Assembly: GCA_963578825.1 (NCBI GenBank)
Contig: CAUZDW010000009.1
Coordinates: forward strand, 61,221-125,220
Source: JAJDNS01 sp963578825
Lineage (GTDB): Bacteria; Acidobacteriota; Vicinamibacteria; Fen-336
Length of the DNA stretch: 64,000 nucleotides
Direction: 5' to 3'
Shown: positions 55,691-64,000 of the stretch, piece by piece
Layout: every line of letters starts with the position of its first letter
How positions within the stretch are numbered: the first letter of the stretch is position 1
The notes under the pieces: model-generated
What the model was told of the DNA's origin: nothing
Databases searched by the model: none
The model's input: only the letters and a program-made list of their open reading frames with translations
Program-made: the position numbers and the translations under genes

Positions 55691-55729
55691 GTATCGAGAT
55701 CGCGTGTCCAACCGGGGCGATCTCGATAC
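55691..55729 (-). terminator. Terminator hairpin of tRNA-Leu
   Basis: GTATCGAGATCG and CGATCTCGATAC form a perfect 12-bp stem with a 15-base loop, 5 bases beyond the 3' end of tRNA-Leu on the minus strand, followed there by a T-rich CTTCCGTTTCCGTTC. Confidence 0.6.
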
Positions 55730-55733
55730 GATA

Positions 55734-55816
55734 TGCGGAAGGGGGGAGTCGAACCCCCACGCCCTTTCGGGCACACGGGCCTAAGCCGTGCGCGTCTGCC
55801 GTTCCGCCACTTCCGC
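55734..55816 (-). tRNA. tRNA-Leu (TAG)
   Basis: Minus-strand acceptor GCGGAAG/CTTCCGC, anticodon stem CACGG/CCGTG with loop CTTAGGC (anticodon TAG), a long variable arm (GTGCCCGAAAGGGCGT), T-arm GGGGG-TTCGACT-CCCCC. CCA is not encoded (genomic TA follows), unlike the other five tRNAs here. Confidence 0.95.
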
Positions 55817-55955
55817 CCCGGCACTGCCAGTTTACCCCGATCCGCCACACTTCCCCAGCGCGGGTCGTCGCACGCCGGCAGGCCTTTCTGGCCCCGCGCG
55901 AAGGATCGGGAGCGCGGTGTGGCGTAGGCGTCCGTGCTACCCTTATGGGTCACTC

Positions 55956-55984
55956 GCAGCCTCCGTTGGGCTGCACGTGCAGCC
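55956..55984 (+). promoter_or_regulatory. Mutually exclusive hairpins in the tig leader
   Basis: GGCTGC (55969-55974) can pair either with GCAGCC at 55956-55961 (7-base loop) or with GCAGCC at 55979-55984 (4-base loop; the 16-base segment is a perfect palindrome). The second hairpin ends 13 bases before the ribosome-binding site of tig. Confidence 0.4.
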
Positions 55985-56007
55985 TCGGTCCCAAGCAAAG
56001 GAATCCC

Positions 56008-57282
56008 TTGAAAGTCGACTACATCGAGGAGACTTCGGTCCGGAAGGCCCTTGCCTTCGAGGTCGACAAGGAGCTCGTCCAGGCCGAGATCGACCGCCGC
56101 GCGAAGGAACTGGCAAAGAAGGCCCGGCTCCCCGGCTTCCGCCCTGGAAAGACCCCGCCAGCGGTCGTCAAGAACCGTTTCAAGAGCGAGATCTTCTCCG
56201 AGACCGCCGAGGCTCTCGTCAACAAGGTCGTCTTCGACGAGCTCGAGGGCCGCGGCCTCAAGCCGCTCGCCGCGCCGCAGGTCGAGGAGCTGAAGATCGA
56301 AGAGGGCGAGCCCATGACGTTTCGCGCCGTCTTCGAGATCCTGCCCCTCATCGAGCTCCCCGACTGGAAAGGCCTCCGCGTCTCCGTCAAGGGTGCGAGC
56401 GTCAGCGACGAGGACGTGGACAAGCAGCTGGACCGCCTCCGCGAGGAAGCCGCCCGCTTTGATCCCGTCGAGGACCGCCCGGCCCGAAAGGGCGATCACG
56501 TCGTCGTGGATCTCGTGTGGACGCCCAGTGACGGCGGCAAGGGCGGAAGCGACGAGAACGCCCTCATCGAGATCGGTCACGAGGGCAACCACCCGGACAT
56601 GAACGAGGCCTTCCTCGGCATGGCCGTCGGCGACAAGAAGGAGCTCGACGTCACGTGGGGCCCCGACGCCGCTCCGGCGGTGGCCGGCAAGACCGTCCAC
56701 TACGCCGCCACCGTCAAGGGCATCAAGGACAAGATCGTCCCCAAGGCCGACGACGAGTTTGCCAAGGACCTCGGGGAGCTCGACAGCCTGGCCGAGCTGA
56801 AGGACAAGCTCCGAGCCCAGCTGCAGGCCCACGAGGAGCAGCGGGTCGCCCGCGAGACACGCGCGGCCCTGGTCGAGGCCCTGGTCGCCAAGACGGACTT
56901 CGAGGTCCCGGACGTCCTCGTCGAGCACCACATGACCCAGCGGGCCGAGAACCTGGCCCGGGGCCTCGCCCAGCAGGGGCTCGACCCCCGCAAGGTCGGC
57001 GTCGACTGGCGCGAGTACCGCGAGTCTCAGCGGGACGAGTCGGTGAAGGCCGCCCGGGCGGAGGTCCTCCTGGATCAGATCGCCGAGCGGGAGCACGTCA
57101 AGGTCCTCGACGCCGAGGTCCAGGCGGAGGTCACCCGCCTCGCCGAGCGACTGCAAAAGTCGCCTGAGGCACTGCGCCTTCAGATGCAGAAAGATGGAGA
57201 TCTTGGAGCGCTCGGCGGGCGCATCCGCGAAGAGAAGATCCTTGACTTGCTCAAGGCCAATGCTAGTATCGAGCTAACATGA
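56008..57282 (+). CDS. tig: Trigger factor
   Basis: A 424-residue ribosome-bound chaperone. The N-terminal ribosome-binding signature GFRPGKTPPAVVKNRFKSEI (GFRxGKxP) is intact; the PPIase domain runs about 150-240 (ARKGDHVVVDLVWTPSDGGK, GMAVGDKKELDV); the C-terminal helical arms follow (DEFAKDLGELDSLAELKDKL). The start is TTG 56008, preceded by AAAGGA at 6 bases, because it gives the family N-terminus LKVDYIEETS. An ATG at 55945 would add 21 unlikely residues. Its TGA overlaps the clpP ATG (ATGA). Confidence 0.93.
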   Translation: MKVDYIEETSVRKALAFEVDKELVQAEIDRRAKELAKKARLPGFRPGKTPPAVVKNRFKSEIFSETAEALVNKVVFDELEGRGLKPLAAPQVEELKIEEGEPMTFRAVFEILPLIELPDWKGLRVSVKGASVSDEDVDKQLDRLREEAARFDPVEDRPARKGDHVVVDLVWTPSDGGKGGSDENALIEIGHEGNHPDMNEAFLGMAVGDKKELDVTWGPDAAPAVAGKTVHYAATVKGIKDKIVPKADDEFAKDLGELDSLAELKDKLRAQLQAHEEQRVARETRAALVEALVAKTDFEVPDVLVEHHMTQRAENLARGLAQQGLDPRKVGVDWREYRESQRDESVKAARAEVLLDQIAEREHVKVLDAEVQAEVTRLAERLQKSPEALRLQMQKDGDLGALGGRIREEKILDLLKANASIELT

Positions 57283-57890
57283 GCGCTCACAACGTCTTCG
57301 GCGGCACGCTCATCCCCATGGTCGTGGAGCAGACCGCCCGCGGAGAGCGAGCCTACGACATCTACTCCCGCCTCCTAAAGGACAACATCGTCTTCGTCGG
57401 GACGGCCATCGACGACATGATCGCCAACCTGATCATCGCTCAGCTCCTGTTCCTGGAGGCCGAGGACCCGGAGAAGGACATCCACCTCTACATCAACAGC
57501 CCGGGCGGATCGACCACCGCGGGGCTGGCAATCTACGACACCATGCAGCTCATCCGGCCCGACATGCAGACCATCTGCGTGGGCCAAGCGGCCTCCATGG
57601 GGGCCGTGCTGCTGAGCGCCGGCACCAAGGGGAAGCGCTTTGCGCTGCCCAACTCTCGGATCCTCATCCACCAGCCCTGGGGAGGGACCCAGGGCCAGGC
57701 CTCGGACATCGCCATCCAGGCCAAGGAGATTCTGAGGATCAAGGACCGGCTCAACGAGATCCTGTCCAACCACACCGGCCAGCCCCTCGAGAAGGTGGTC
57801 TCCGACGCCGATCGGGACTTCATCATGGACGCAGAGGAAGCCAAGGGGTATGGTCTCGTGGATCACGTGATCAGCAGGCGCGAGCGGTGA
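57279..57890 (+). CDS. clpP: ATP-dependent Clp protease proteolytic subunit
   Basis: A 203-residue serine peptidase. Catalytic triad Ser106 (VGQAASMGAVLLSAG), His131 (SRILIHQPWGG) and Asp180 (VSDADRDF). The N-terminus includes LIPMVVEQTARGERAYDIYS, normal for processed ClpP. Forms the tetradecamer that degrades ssrA-tagged and other proteins with ClpX, encoded next. Overlaps tig by 4 bases and clpX by 4 bases (GTGA). Confidence 0.97.
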   Translation: MSAHNVFGGTLIPMVVEQTARGERAYDIYSRLLKDNIVFVGTAIDDMIANLIIAQLLFLEAEDPEKDIHLYINSPGGSTTAGLAIYDTMQLIRPDMQTICVGQAASMGAVLLSAGTKGKRFALPNSRILIHQPWGGTQGQASDIAIQAKEILRIKDRLNEILSNHTGQPLEKVVSDADRDFIMDAEEAKGYGLVDHVISRRER

Positions 57891-59143
57891 CCATGAAGAA
57901 GGGGACGGGCGAGAACGAGACCCTGCGCTGCTCGTTCTGCAACAAGGACCAGAACGACGTCCGCAAGCTCATCGCGGGCCCCACGGTCTTCATCTGCGAC
58001 GAGTGCGTTGACGTCTGCAACGACATCATCGCTGACGACCGGCGCACCGAGAGCAGCACGGGCCGGGTCGGCCTCCCCACGCCGCAGGAGATCAAGAAGT
58101 TCCTCGACGAGTACGTGATCGGCCAGGAGCAGGCCAAGAAGAAGCTGGCGGTCGCCGTATACAACCACTACAAGAGGATAGAGATCGCCAAGCAGCGCGG
58201 CCGCAACGAGGTCGAGCTCACCAAGGCGAATATCCTGCTGATCGGCCCCACGGGCACCGGCAAGACGCTCATGGCGCAGACGCTGGCGCGCCTCCTGTCG
58301 GTCCCCTTCACCATCGTCGACGCCACCACCCTCACCGAGGCGGGCTACGTCGGCGAGGACGTGGAAAACATCATTCTCAAGCTGCTCCAGGCCGCCGGCG
58401 GGGACATCGAGCGGTGCCAGGAGGGCATCATCTACATCGACGAGATCGACAAGGTCTCGCGAAAGGACGAGAACCCCTCCATCACCCGGGACGTCTCCGG
58501 CGAGGGCGTCCAGCAGGCCCTCCTCAAGATCCTCGAGGGCACGGTCGCAAACGTGCCGCCCCAGGGCGGGCGCAAGCACCCGCATCAGGAGTTCTACCAG
58601 GTCGACACCACGAACATCCTCTTCATCTGCGGAGGGGCGTTCGTGGGGCTCGACAAGGTCATCGAGCGCCGGGTCGGGAAGAAGACCCTGGGCTTCTACA
58701 CGGATCGGCCGACGAAGAAGGTCAAGGCCCGGGACAAGACGTCGCTGGTCGGGCAGACGCAGCCCACGGACCTGATCAAGTACGGCCTCATCCCCGAGTT
58801 CGTCGGGCGCCTCCCCGTGGTCGCCAGCCTCCACGACCTGGATCGGGCGGCGCTGATCGAGATCCTGACCCAGCCCAAGAACGCCATCGTCCACCAGTAC
58901 CAGCGGCTCTTCGACTACGAGAACGTCAAGCTCCGCTTCACGGATGACGCGCTCCTGGAGATCGCCGAGCTCGCCAAGGAGCGCAAGATCGGCGCCCGGG
59001 GTCTCAGGATGATCATCGAGGACCTCATGCTCGACCTGATGTACGACCTTCCCTCCAACAAGAAGGTGCGGGAGTGCGTCGTCACACGCGAGGTGGTCCG
59101 CGATCGCGAGAAGCCGATCACGCTCGTCGAGAAGGCGGGCTAG
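57887..59143 (+). CDS. clpX: ATP-dependent Clp protease ATPase subunit
   Basis: A 418-residue AAA+ unfoldase. The N-terminal zinc domain has two Cys pairs (RCSFCNKDQNDVRKL and ICDECVDVCNDI). Walker A GPTGTGKT; Walker B IIYIDEIDKVSR; sensor and pore loops follow, with the IGF-equivalent ClpP-binding loop replaced by KTLGFYTDRPTKK. The start is GTG 57887, overlapping clpP, or ATG 57893 two codons later; either suits the family. Confidence 0.97.
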   Translation: MTMKKGTGENETLRCSFCNKDQNDVRKLIAGPTVFICDECVDVCNDIIADDRRTESSTGRVGLPTPQEIKKFLDEYVIGQEQAKKKLAVAVYNHYKRIEIAKQRGRNEVELTKANILLIGPTGTGKTLMAQTLARLLSVPFTIVDATTLTEAGYVGEDVENIILKLLQAAGGDIERCQEGIIYIDEIDKVSRKDENPSITRDVSGEGVQQALLKILEGTVANVPPQGGRKHPHQEFYQVDTTNILFICGGAFVGLDKVIERRVGKKTLGFYTDRPTKKVKARDKTSLVGQTQPTDLIKYGLIPEFVGRLPVVASLHDLDRAALIEILTQPKNAIVHQYQRLFDYENVKLRFTDDALLEIAELAKERKIGARGLRMIIEDLMLDLMYDLPSNKKVRECVVTREVVRDREKPITLVEKAG

Positions 59144-59176
59144 GTCCCACCGGCGTGCTACCGTGTAGGTGAGCCC

Positions 59177-59195
59177 CTGCCGGGCGCGCCGGCAG
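59177..59195. promoter_or_regulatory. Hairpin in the clpX-lon gap
   Basis: CTGCCGG and CCGGCAG pair perfectly around a 5-base loop in the 74-base gap. No T-run; may stabilise or attenuate the transcript into lon. Confidence 0.35.
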
Positions 59196-59217
59196 TTGGC
59201 CAGATGAGCGAGGCCTC

Positions 59218-61629
59218 ATGTTCGGGCAAGACAATACAGACGAGATAGAGACACTCCCGATGGTGCCGCTGCGGGACGTCGTCGTGTTCCCGCACATGAT
59301 GATCCCCTTCGTCATCGGCCGCCCGAGCTCCATCAGGGCCCTGGACTTCGCGCTGGCCCGGGAAAAGCGCATCTTTCTCTCGGCCCAGCACGACGCCACC
59401 CACGACACCCCGGCCCCCGAGGAGCTCTACACCCTCGGCACGGTCTGCAACATCGTCCAGAGCCTCAAGCTCCCCGACTCCAACGTGAAGGTCCTGGTCG
59501 AGGGGATCGACCGGGCACGCGCCCTGGAGTTTCGCGAGGAGGACGGCCACATGCAGGTGGTCGTCAAGGTGGTGCCGACTCAGGACGAGGCGGACTCGGG
59601 GCTCGAGGGCCTCATGTCCAAGACCATCGGGCTCTTCGAGCAGTACGTGAAGCTCTCGAACAACCTCCACTACGACGCCATGCTGGCCGCCGTCCGTGTC
59701 GAGGACCCGGGCAAGCTCGGTGACACCATCGCCTCCCACCTGGTCGTGCCGGTGGAGGAGAAGCAGAACCTCCTGGAGATCGTCTCGGCCCAGGAGCGTC
59801 TCACCCGCATTGCCTCCATTCTCGAGGCCGAGGTCGACAAGCTCAACGTGGATCACCGCATCCAGGGCCGGGTCAAGAAGCAGATGGAGAAGGCCCAGAA
59901 GGAGTACTACCTCAACGAGAAGATGAAGGCGATCCAGAAGGAGCTGGGCCGCAAGGACGAGAAGGGTGACGAGACCGACGATCTCCGCAAGAAGATCGAA
60001 GAGGCGCGCATGCCCAAGGAGGCCGAGGAGAAGGCCGTCCAGGAGCTCAAGCGCCTCGAGTCCATGCCCCCCATGTCGGCCGAGGCCACGGTCTCCCGCA
60101 ACTACCTCGATTGGCTGATCGCCTTGCCCTGGGCCAAGAAGTCCCGGGAGCGCAAGGACCTGACGCTGGCGGAGAAGATCCTCAACGAGGACCACTACGG
60201 GCTCGAGAAGGTCAAGGAGCGGATCGTGGAGTTCCTGGCCGTGCGCCAGCTCGTCAACAATCCCAAGGGGCCGATCCTGTGCTTCGTGGGCCCTCCGGGC
60301 GTCGGCAAGACCTCGCTCGCCCGCTCGATCGCCCGGGCCACCAATCGGAAGTTCGTCCGCCTCTCCCTGGGGGGCGTCAGGGACGAGGCCGAGGTCCGGG
60401 GGCACCGGCGCACTTACATCGGCGCGTTCCCCGGGCAGATCATCCAGATGATGAAGAAGGCGACGAGGCGCAACCCCGTCTTCCTCCTGGACGAAGTGGA
60501 CAAGATGTCCATGGACTTCCGGGGTGATCCCTCGTCGGCGCTCCTCGAGGTCCTCGACCCGGAGCAAAACCACAGCTTTTCCGATCACTACATCGACACC
60601 GAGTTCGACCTCTCGTCGGTCTTCTTCATCGCCACGGCGAACGTGCTCCACACCGTTCCCCAGGCCCTCCAGGATCGGCTCGAGGTGCTACGGCTCCCGG
60701 GATACACCGAGCGAGAGAAGATCGAGATCGCCAAGCGCCACCTCCTCAAGAAGCAGATCAAGTCACACGGCCTCAAGGCGAAGAACGTCACCATCGACGA
60801 GGATGCGCTTCAGGAGCTCGTCCGGGGCTACACCCGCGAGGCGGGTGTGCGGAACATGGAGCGCGAGATCTCCTCCATCCTCCGCAAGGTCGCCCGCAAG
60901 GTCGTCCAGGAGGGCAAGGACTACTCGGTGAAGATCACCGCCCAGAACCTCGGCGAGTACCTCGGCATCCCCCGCTACCGTGCAACCCAGCGGGAGGAGC
61001 GCCACGAGGTCGGACTCGCCACCGGTCTCGCCTGGACCGAGGTGGGAGGAGAGATCCTCCCCATCGAGGTGACGCTCATGCCGGGCAGGGGGGTGCTCCG
61101 GCTCACCGGCAAGCTCGGCGACGTCATGCAGGAGTCGGCCCACGCGGCCATGTCGTTCGTCCGCTCCCGAGCCGAGGAGTACGACATCAAGCGCGACTTC
61201 AATCGCCGGCTCGACATCCACATCCACGTCCCGGAGGGGGCCATTCCCAAGGACGGTCCCTCCGCCGGCATCACCATGTGCACCGCCCTCGTCTCGGCTC
61301 TCACGGGACGGAGGGTCCGGCGCGACGTGGCCATGACCGGGGAGATCACGCTCCGAGGCAAGGTCCTGCCCATCGGGGGGATCAAGGAGAAGCTGCTCGC
61401 CGCGCACCGCTTCGGGGTGACCAGCGCCATCGTCCCGCGGGAAAACGAGAAGGATCTCGCGGACGTCCCGAAGAACGTGCTCGAAGCCATAAACATCAGT
61501 CTCGTCGACCACATCGACGAGGTTTTGAACATTGCCCTCCTTCCACCCGAGTCGTCTCCGGAGCAGGAGGTCGCTCCCGAGGGTGCGGAAGAGGACCTGG
61601 GCCAGTTGCCGGACGGTATGACCCACTGA
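59218..61629 (+). CDS. lon: ATP-dependent protease La
   Basis: An 803-residue soluble LonA. N-domain: PLRDVVVFPHMMIPFVIGRP; AAA+ domain with Walker A GPPGVGKTS and DEVDKMSMDFRGDPSSALLE; C-terminal protease with Ser682 in PKDGPSAGIT and the Lys of GGIKEKLLAAHR as the catalytic dyad. No transmembrane segment, so not LonB. Degrades misfolded and regulatory proteins, and along with ClpXP can remove tmRNA-tagged products. It continues the tig-clpP-clpX cluster. Confidence 0.97.
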   Translation: MFGQDNTDEIETLPMVPLRDVVVFPHMMIPFVIGRPSSIRALDFALAREKRIFLSAQHDATHDTPAPEELYTLGTVCNIVQSLKLPDSNVKVLVEGIDRARALEFREEDGHMQVVVKVVPTQDEADSGLEGLMSKTIGLFEQYVKLSNNLHYDAMLAAVRVEDPGKLGDTIASHLVVPVEEKQNLLEIVSAQERLTRIASILEAEVDKLNVDHRIQGRVKKQMEKAQKEYYLNEKMKAIQKELGRKDEKGDETDDLRKKIEEARMPKEAEEKAVQELKRLESMPPMSAEATVSRNYLDWLIALPWAKKSRERKDLTLAEKILNEDHYGLEKVKERIVEFLAVRQLVNNPKGPILCFVGPPGVGKTSLARSIARATNRKFVRLSLGGVRDEAEVRGHRRTYIGAFPGQIIQMMKKATRRNPVFLLDEVDKMSMDFRGDPSSALLEVLDPEQNHSFSDHYIDTEFDLSSVFFIATANVLHTVPQALQDRLEVLRLPGYTEREKIEIAKRHLLKKQIKSHGLKAKNVTIDEDALQELVRGYTREAGVRNMEREISSILRKVARKVVQEGKDYSVKITAQNLGEYLGIPRYRATQREERHEVGLATGLAWTEVGGEILPIEVTLMPGRGVLRLTGKLGDVMQESAHAAMSFVRSRAEEYDIKRDFNRRLDIHIHVPEGAIPKDGPSAGITMCTALVSALTGRRVRRDVAMTGEITLRGKVLPIGGIKEKLLAAHRFGVTSAIVPRENEKDLADVPKNVLEAINISLVDHIDEVLNIALLPPESSPEQEVAPEGAEEDLGQLPDGMTH

Positions 61630-61690
61630 GGCGACACCGGCCGGGTCCGGCCATCTGTATCCGGATGCCGGCTCGACCGCCAGCCAGATC

Positions 61691-62326
61691 GTGAACCGAC
61701 CAAACGTGACTTTTTCCGGGAGTGCGTCCTCCTCCGCTCAGTTCCCCCGCGACGGGCTGCCCGAGGTGGCCTTCCTCGGCCGCTCGAACGTGGGCAAGAG
61801 CAGCCTGCTGAACGCCCTTGCGGGAGCGAAGGGCCTCGCCAGGGTCTCCTCCTCCCCCGGGCGCACCCGGCTCATCAATTTCTTCAACGTCAAGGGCCTG
61901 GGGAAATCGGCGCACGGCGGGCACAGCGAGCTGTACCTCGTGGATCTTCCCGGGTACGGGTATGCGAAGGCCTCGCGCTCCGCTCGCGAGGAGTGGGAGC
62001 GGCTGGTGAACTCCTACCTGGAGGCACGCGAGACGCTTCAGCTGTGCGTCTTCATCGTGGACGCCCGCCACGAGCCGAGCGAGGGGGACCAGACGCTCCG
62101 AACGTGGCTGGATCACCATGGCCATCCCTACGTCGTCGCGGCAAACAAGATGGACAAGATGGGCCGAGACCAGGGCCGGCGCCGTGCGCGCTCCCTCGGC
62201 GAGACGATCGGGCCGTGTGCCGAGGCCGTGGTGCCGGTGAGCGCCACGAAAGGGACCGGCATCGGTGAGCTGTGGAACCACATCCGGGCGGCGGCGTTCG
62301 ACCGCCCGTTCGAGGCAAGCGTGTGA
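61691..62326 (+). CDS. engB: Ribosome-biogenesis GTPase EngB/YihA/YsxC
   Basis: A 211-residue small GTPase. G1 GRSNVGKSS, G3 DLPGYGYAKAS, G4 ANKMDKMGRD, G5 VSATKGTG, all in the standard spacing. It acts in 50S subunit assembly. The start is GTG 61691 (no nearby ATG), giving NRPNVTFSGSASSSAQFPRD before G1, a normal length. Its TGA shares one base with the rho ATG (TGATG), so coupled. Confidence 0.93.
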   Translation: MNRPNVTFSGSASSSAQFPRDGLPEVAFLGRSNVGKSSLLNALAGAKGLARVSSSPGRTRLINFFNVKGLGKSAHGGHSELYLVDLPGYGYAKASRSAREEWERLVNSYLEARETLQLCVFIVDARHEPSEGDQTLRTWLDHHGHPYVVAANKMDKMGRDQGRRRARSLGETIGPCAEAVVPVSATKGTGIGELWNHIRAAAFDRPFEASV

Positions 62327-63909
62327 TGGACCGAGACGAGCAGCCCCGCGACGAACAGACCGAGCCCAGGAAAGAGAAGAGGCCGCGGCGGAACGGGCCA
62401 AGGCGGCGAAAGGCCGCGGCCACTGAAGCTGGAGGGGAGAAGGTGCCTTCGGAAAACGCGGTCGAAGCTCCCGAGGCCGTCGAGGCCGAGCCTCTGGTGA
62501 GCGCCGAGCCGTCGGTAGGCGCCGAACCGTCGGTGGCCGCCAAGGCGCCGATGGTCGCCGAGCCCGAGGCGGAGCCGTCTCCGATCGCCGACGTCCTCGG
62601 CGGTCCCCTCGGCGATCCGCTCCCGGACACCACGTCGACGGAGGACACCAGCGAGCCCGCGAGCCTGTACGGCTACAAGTCCATGACGATCCAGGAGCTG
62701 AACTCGCTCGCCCTCGAGCGGGGCCTGCCCGAGGCCGCCGGCCTCAAGAAGGCGGACCTCATCTTCCAGCTCCTCCATGCCGAGGCGAAGCAGAGGGGCC
62801 TCCTCTTCGCCGAGGGCGTTCTCGAGATCATGCCCGACGGGTACGGCTTCCTCCGCGCCCCCCAGGCCAGCTATCTCCCCGGACCCGACGACATCTACAT
62901 CTCGCCGTCCCAGATCCGCCGCTTCGCCATGCGCACCGGAGACACGGTGAGCGGCCAGGTCCGACTCCCGAAAGACGGCGAGCGATACTTCGCCCTGATC
63001 AAGGTGGAAGCCGTCAACTTCGACCCGCCGGAGGCCGCCAAGGACAAGGTCATCTTCGACAACCTGACCCCGCTCTACCCCAACGAGCGCCTCTCCCTCG
63101 AGACCGAGCCCGACAACATGACCGCTCGCGTCCTCGACATGCTCACCCCGCTGGGCAAGGGTCAGCGTGCCCTGATCGTGGCCGCGCCCCGGACCGGAAA
63201 GACCCTCATCCTCCAGAACATCGCCCACTCCATCGCCACCAACCACCCGGAGGTCTTTCTCATCGTCCTCCTCGTGGACGAGCGCCCCGAAGAAGTCACG
63301 GACATGATGCGCACCGTGAAGGGCGAAATCGTCTCCTCGACCTTCGACGAGCCCGCCACCCGCCACGTCCAGGTGGCCGAGATGGTCATCGAGAAGGCCA
63401 GGCGCCTCGTCGAGCACAAGCGCGACGTCGTCATCTTGCTCGACTCGATCACCCGCCTCGCCCGCGCCTACAACTCCGTGGTCCCCCCCTCGGGCAAGGT
63501 CCTCTCGGGAGGCGTCGACGCCAACGCCCTCCAGCGCCCCAAGCGCTTCTTCGGCGCCGCCCGGAACATTGAAGACGGCGGGTCCCTGTCCATCATCGCC
63601 ACCGCCCTCGTCGAGACCGGCTCCCGCATGGACGACGTCATCTTCGAGGAGTTCAAGGGCACCGGAAACTCCGAGATCGTCCTGGACCGAAGGATGGCCG
63701 ACCGCCGCACCTACCCCGCCGTCGACATCAACCGCTCCGGCACCCGCAAGGAAGAGCTCCTCCTCACCCCGGACGAGCTCCACCGCGTCTGGATCCTCCG
63801 CAAGGTCCTCTCCCCCCTCCCCCCGGTCGAAGCCATGGAGCTCATCCTCGACAAGATGGGCAAGACCAAATCCAACCAGGAGTTCCTGGCCGGGATGAGT
63901 GTGGCCTAA
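62326..63909 (+). CDS. rho: Transcription termination factor Rho
   Basis: A 527-residue hexameric RNA helicase. Residues 1-120 are a low-complexity, charged N-terminal extension (EAEPLVSAEPSVGAEPSVAA). Rho_N: MTIQELNSLALERGLPEAAG; the RNA-binding cold-shock-like domain: GVLEIMPDGYGFLRAPQASY; the motor with Walker A APRTGKT, VVILLDSITRLARAYN (Walker B) and the Q-loop/R-loop region VLSGGVDANALQRPKRFFGA. The extension is longer than in E. coli Rho (419 aa), like those of other high-GC bacteria, where it can affect RNA binding. A palindrome follows the stop. Confidence 0.97.
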   Translation: MDRDEQPRDEQTEPRKEKRPRRNGPRRRKAAATEAGGEKVPSENAVEAPEAVEAEPLVSAEPSVGAEPSVAAKAPMVAEPEAEPSPIADVLGGPLGDPLPDTTSTEDTSEPASLYGYKSMTIQELNSLALERGLPEAAGLKKADLIFQLLHAEAKQRGLLFAEGVLEIMPDGYGFLRAPQASYLPGPDDIYISPSQIRRFAMRTGDTVSGQVRLPKDGERYFALIKVEAVNFDPPEAAKDKVIFDNLTPLYPNERLSLETEPDNMTARVLDMLTPLGKGQRALIVAAPRTGKTLILQNIAHSIATNHPEVFLIVLLVDERPEEVTDMMRTVKGEIVSSTFDEPATRHVQVAEMVIEKARRLVEHKRDVVILLDSITRLARAYNSVVPPSGKVLSGGVDANALQRPKRFFGAARNIEDGGSLSIIATALVETGSRMDDVIFEEFKGTGNSEIVLDRRMADRRTYPAVDINRSGTRKEELLLTPDELHRVWILRKVLSPLPPVEAMELILDKMGKTKSNQEFLAGMSVA

Positions 63910-63910
63910 C

Positions 63911-63948
63911 GTTCCTCGAACCGCTCCCCAAGACCCGGTTCGAGGAAC
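63911..63948 (+). terminator. Hairpin after rho
   Basis: GTTCCTCGAACCG and CGGTTCGAGGAAC form a perfect 13-bp stem with a 12-base loop, just 1 base after the stop codon. No T-run follows, so it may be a stabiliser or a Rho-aided terminator. Confidence 0.6.
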
Positions 63949-63951
63949 AGT

Positions 63952-63987
63952 CCGTCAGTCCGTCAGCCGTCAGCCTCCGCCCGTCAG
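63952..63987. repeat. CCGTCAG short direct repeats
   Basis: Four copies of CCGTCAG (63952, 63960, 63967, 63981) with 0-7 base spacers, directly after the rho hairpin and reaching toward the window end. Low-complexity intergenic repeat; may continue outside. Confidence 0.6.
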
Positions 63988-64000
63988 CCCCCCCGTCGTT

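Noticed and set aside
59158..63783. Long minus-strand frames opposite lon and rho
   Set aside because: These are antisense shadows of two unmistakable genes; no domains and no ribosome-binding sites.

Overview
The window is a high-GC (roughly two-thirds G+C by eye) chromosomal segment, most likely from an Acidobacteriota member. The evidence for this is two large secreted proteins of the 'VWFA-related Acidobacterial domain' type (the TIGR03436 style) at 37.2-40.2 and 46.9-49.0 kb, a DUF885 protein, a DUF4953/DUF5117-type metalloprotease, and the stub of a typical acidobacterial Ser/Thr kinase. Class-level placement is not possible from the sequence alone. No plasmid, prophage or CRISPR signature was found.

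Layout. 1-4.2 kb is a run of broken genes: a partial cupin protein at the edge, a porin-like protein without a signal peptide, a sulfatase C-terminus, an MscS channel with a premature TAG, and truncated C25-peptidase and VWA fragments. 4.2-4.6 kb is tmRNA. 4.6-20.1 kb is housekeeping: a secreted unknown, a GAF-like protein, a lytic transglycosylase, rph and rdgB, tRNAs Pro/Arg/His, a metzincin-type protease, RNase D, and a thiolase/FadJ/DHH-phosphoesterase operon. 20.1-31.1 kb, starting at tRNA-Arg(TCG), is an accessory stretch with visibly lower GC: an orphan membrane protein, large secreted carbohydrate-type and CehA/McbA-type proteins, a GH172 protein, a metzincin lipoprotein, a nuclease and several tiny ORFs.

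31.1-37.1 kb holds PilZ, a second thermonuclease, YjbQ, an M50 peptidase fragment joined out of frame to an adenosine deaminase fragment, a thioesterase, a Mut7-C protein coupled to an SGNH-HEAT fusion, a family of short dispersed repeats, a 36-bp perfect palindrome and tRNA-Lys. 37.2-49.0 kb is dominated by exported VWA/TPR proteins: VWFA-TPR plus a MIDAS VWA in one coupled pair, a metzincin-TPR fusion, and another VWFA protein. 49.1-55.8 kb holds RidA, more broken genes (PQQ propeller, kinase stub), an HMCES/SRAP protein, a serine-dehydrogenase-proteinase-like protein, prephenate dehydratase, an SGNH hydrolase and tRNA-Leu.

55.9-63.9 kb is the conserved protein-quality-control block tig-clpP-clpX-lon followed by engB and rho. 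Most joints in it overlap by 1-4 bases, so these genes are probably translationally coupled.

The most unusual features are: (i) repeated sharp junctions between fragments of unrelated genes, which suggest either active gene decay or assembly chimerism; (ii) the 37-49 kb cluster of exported VWA, TPR and metzincin proteins, the best candidate for an undescribed multi-protein surface system; and (iii) the Mut7-C/SGNH-HEAT pair flanked by hairpin repeats and the long palindrome.
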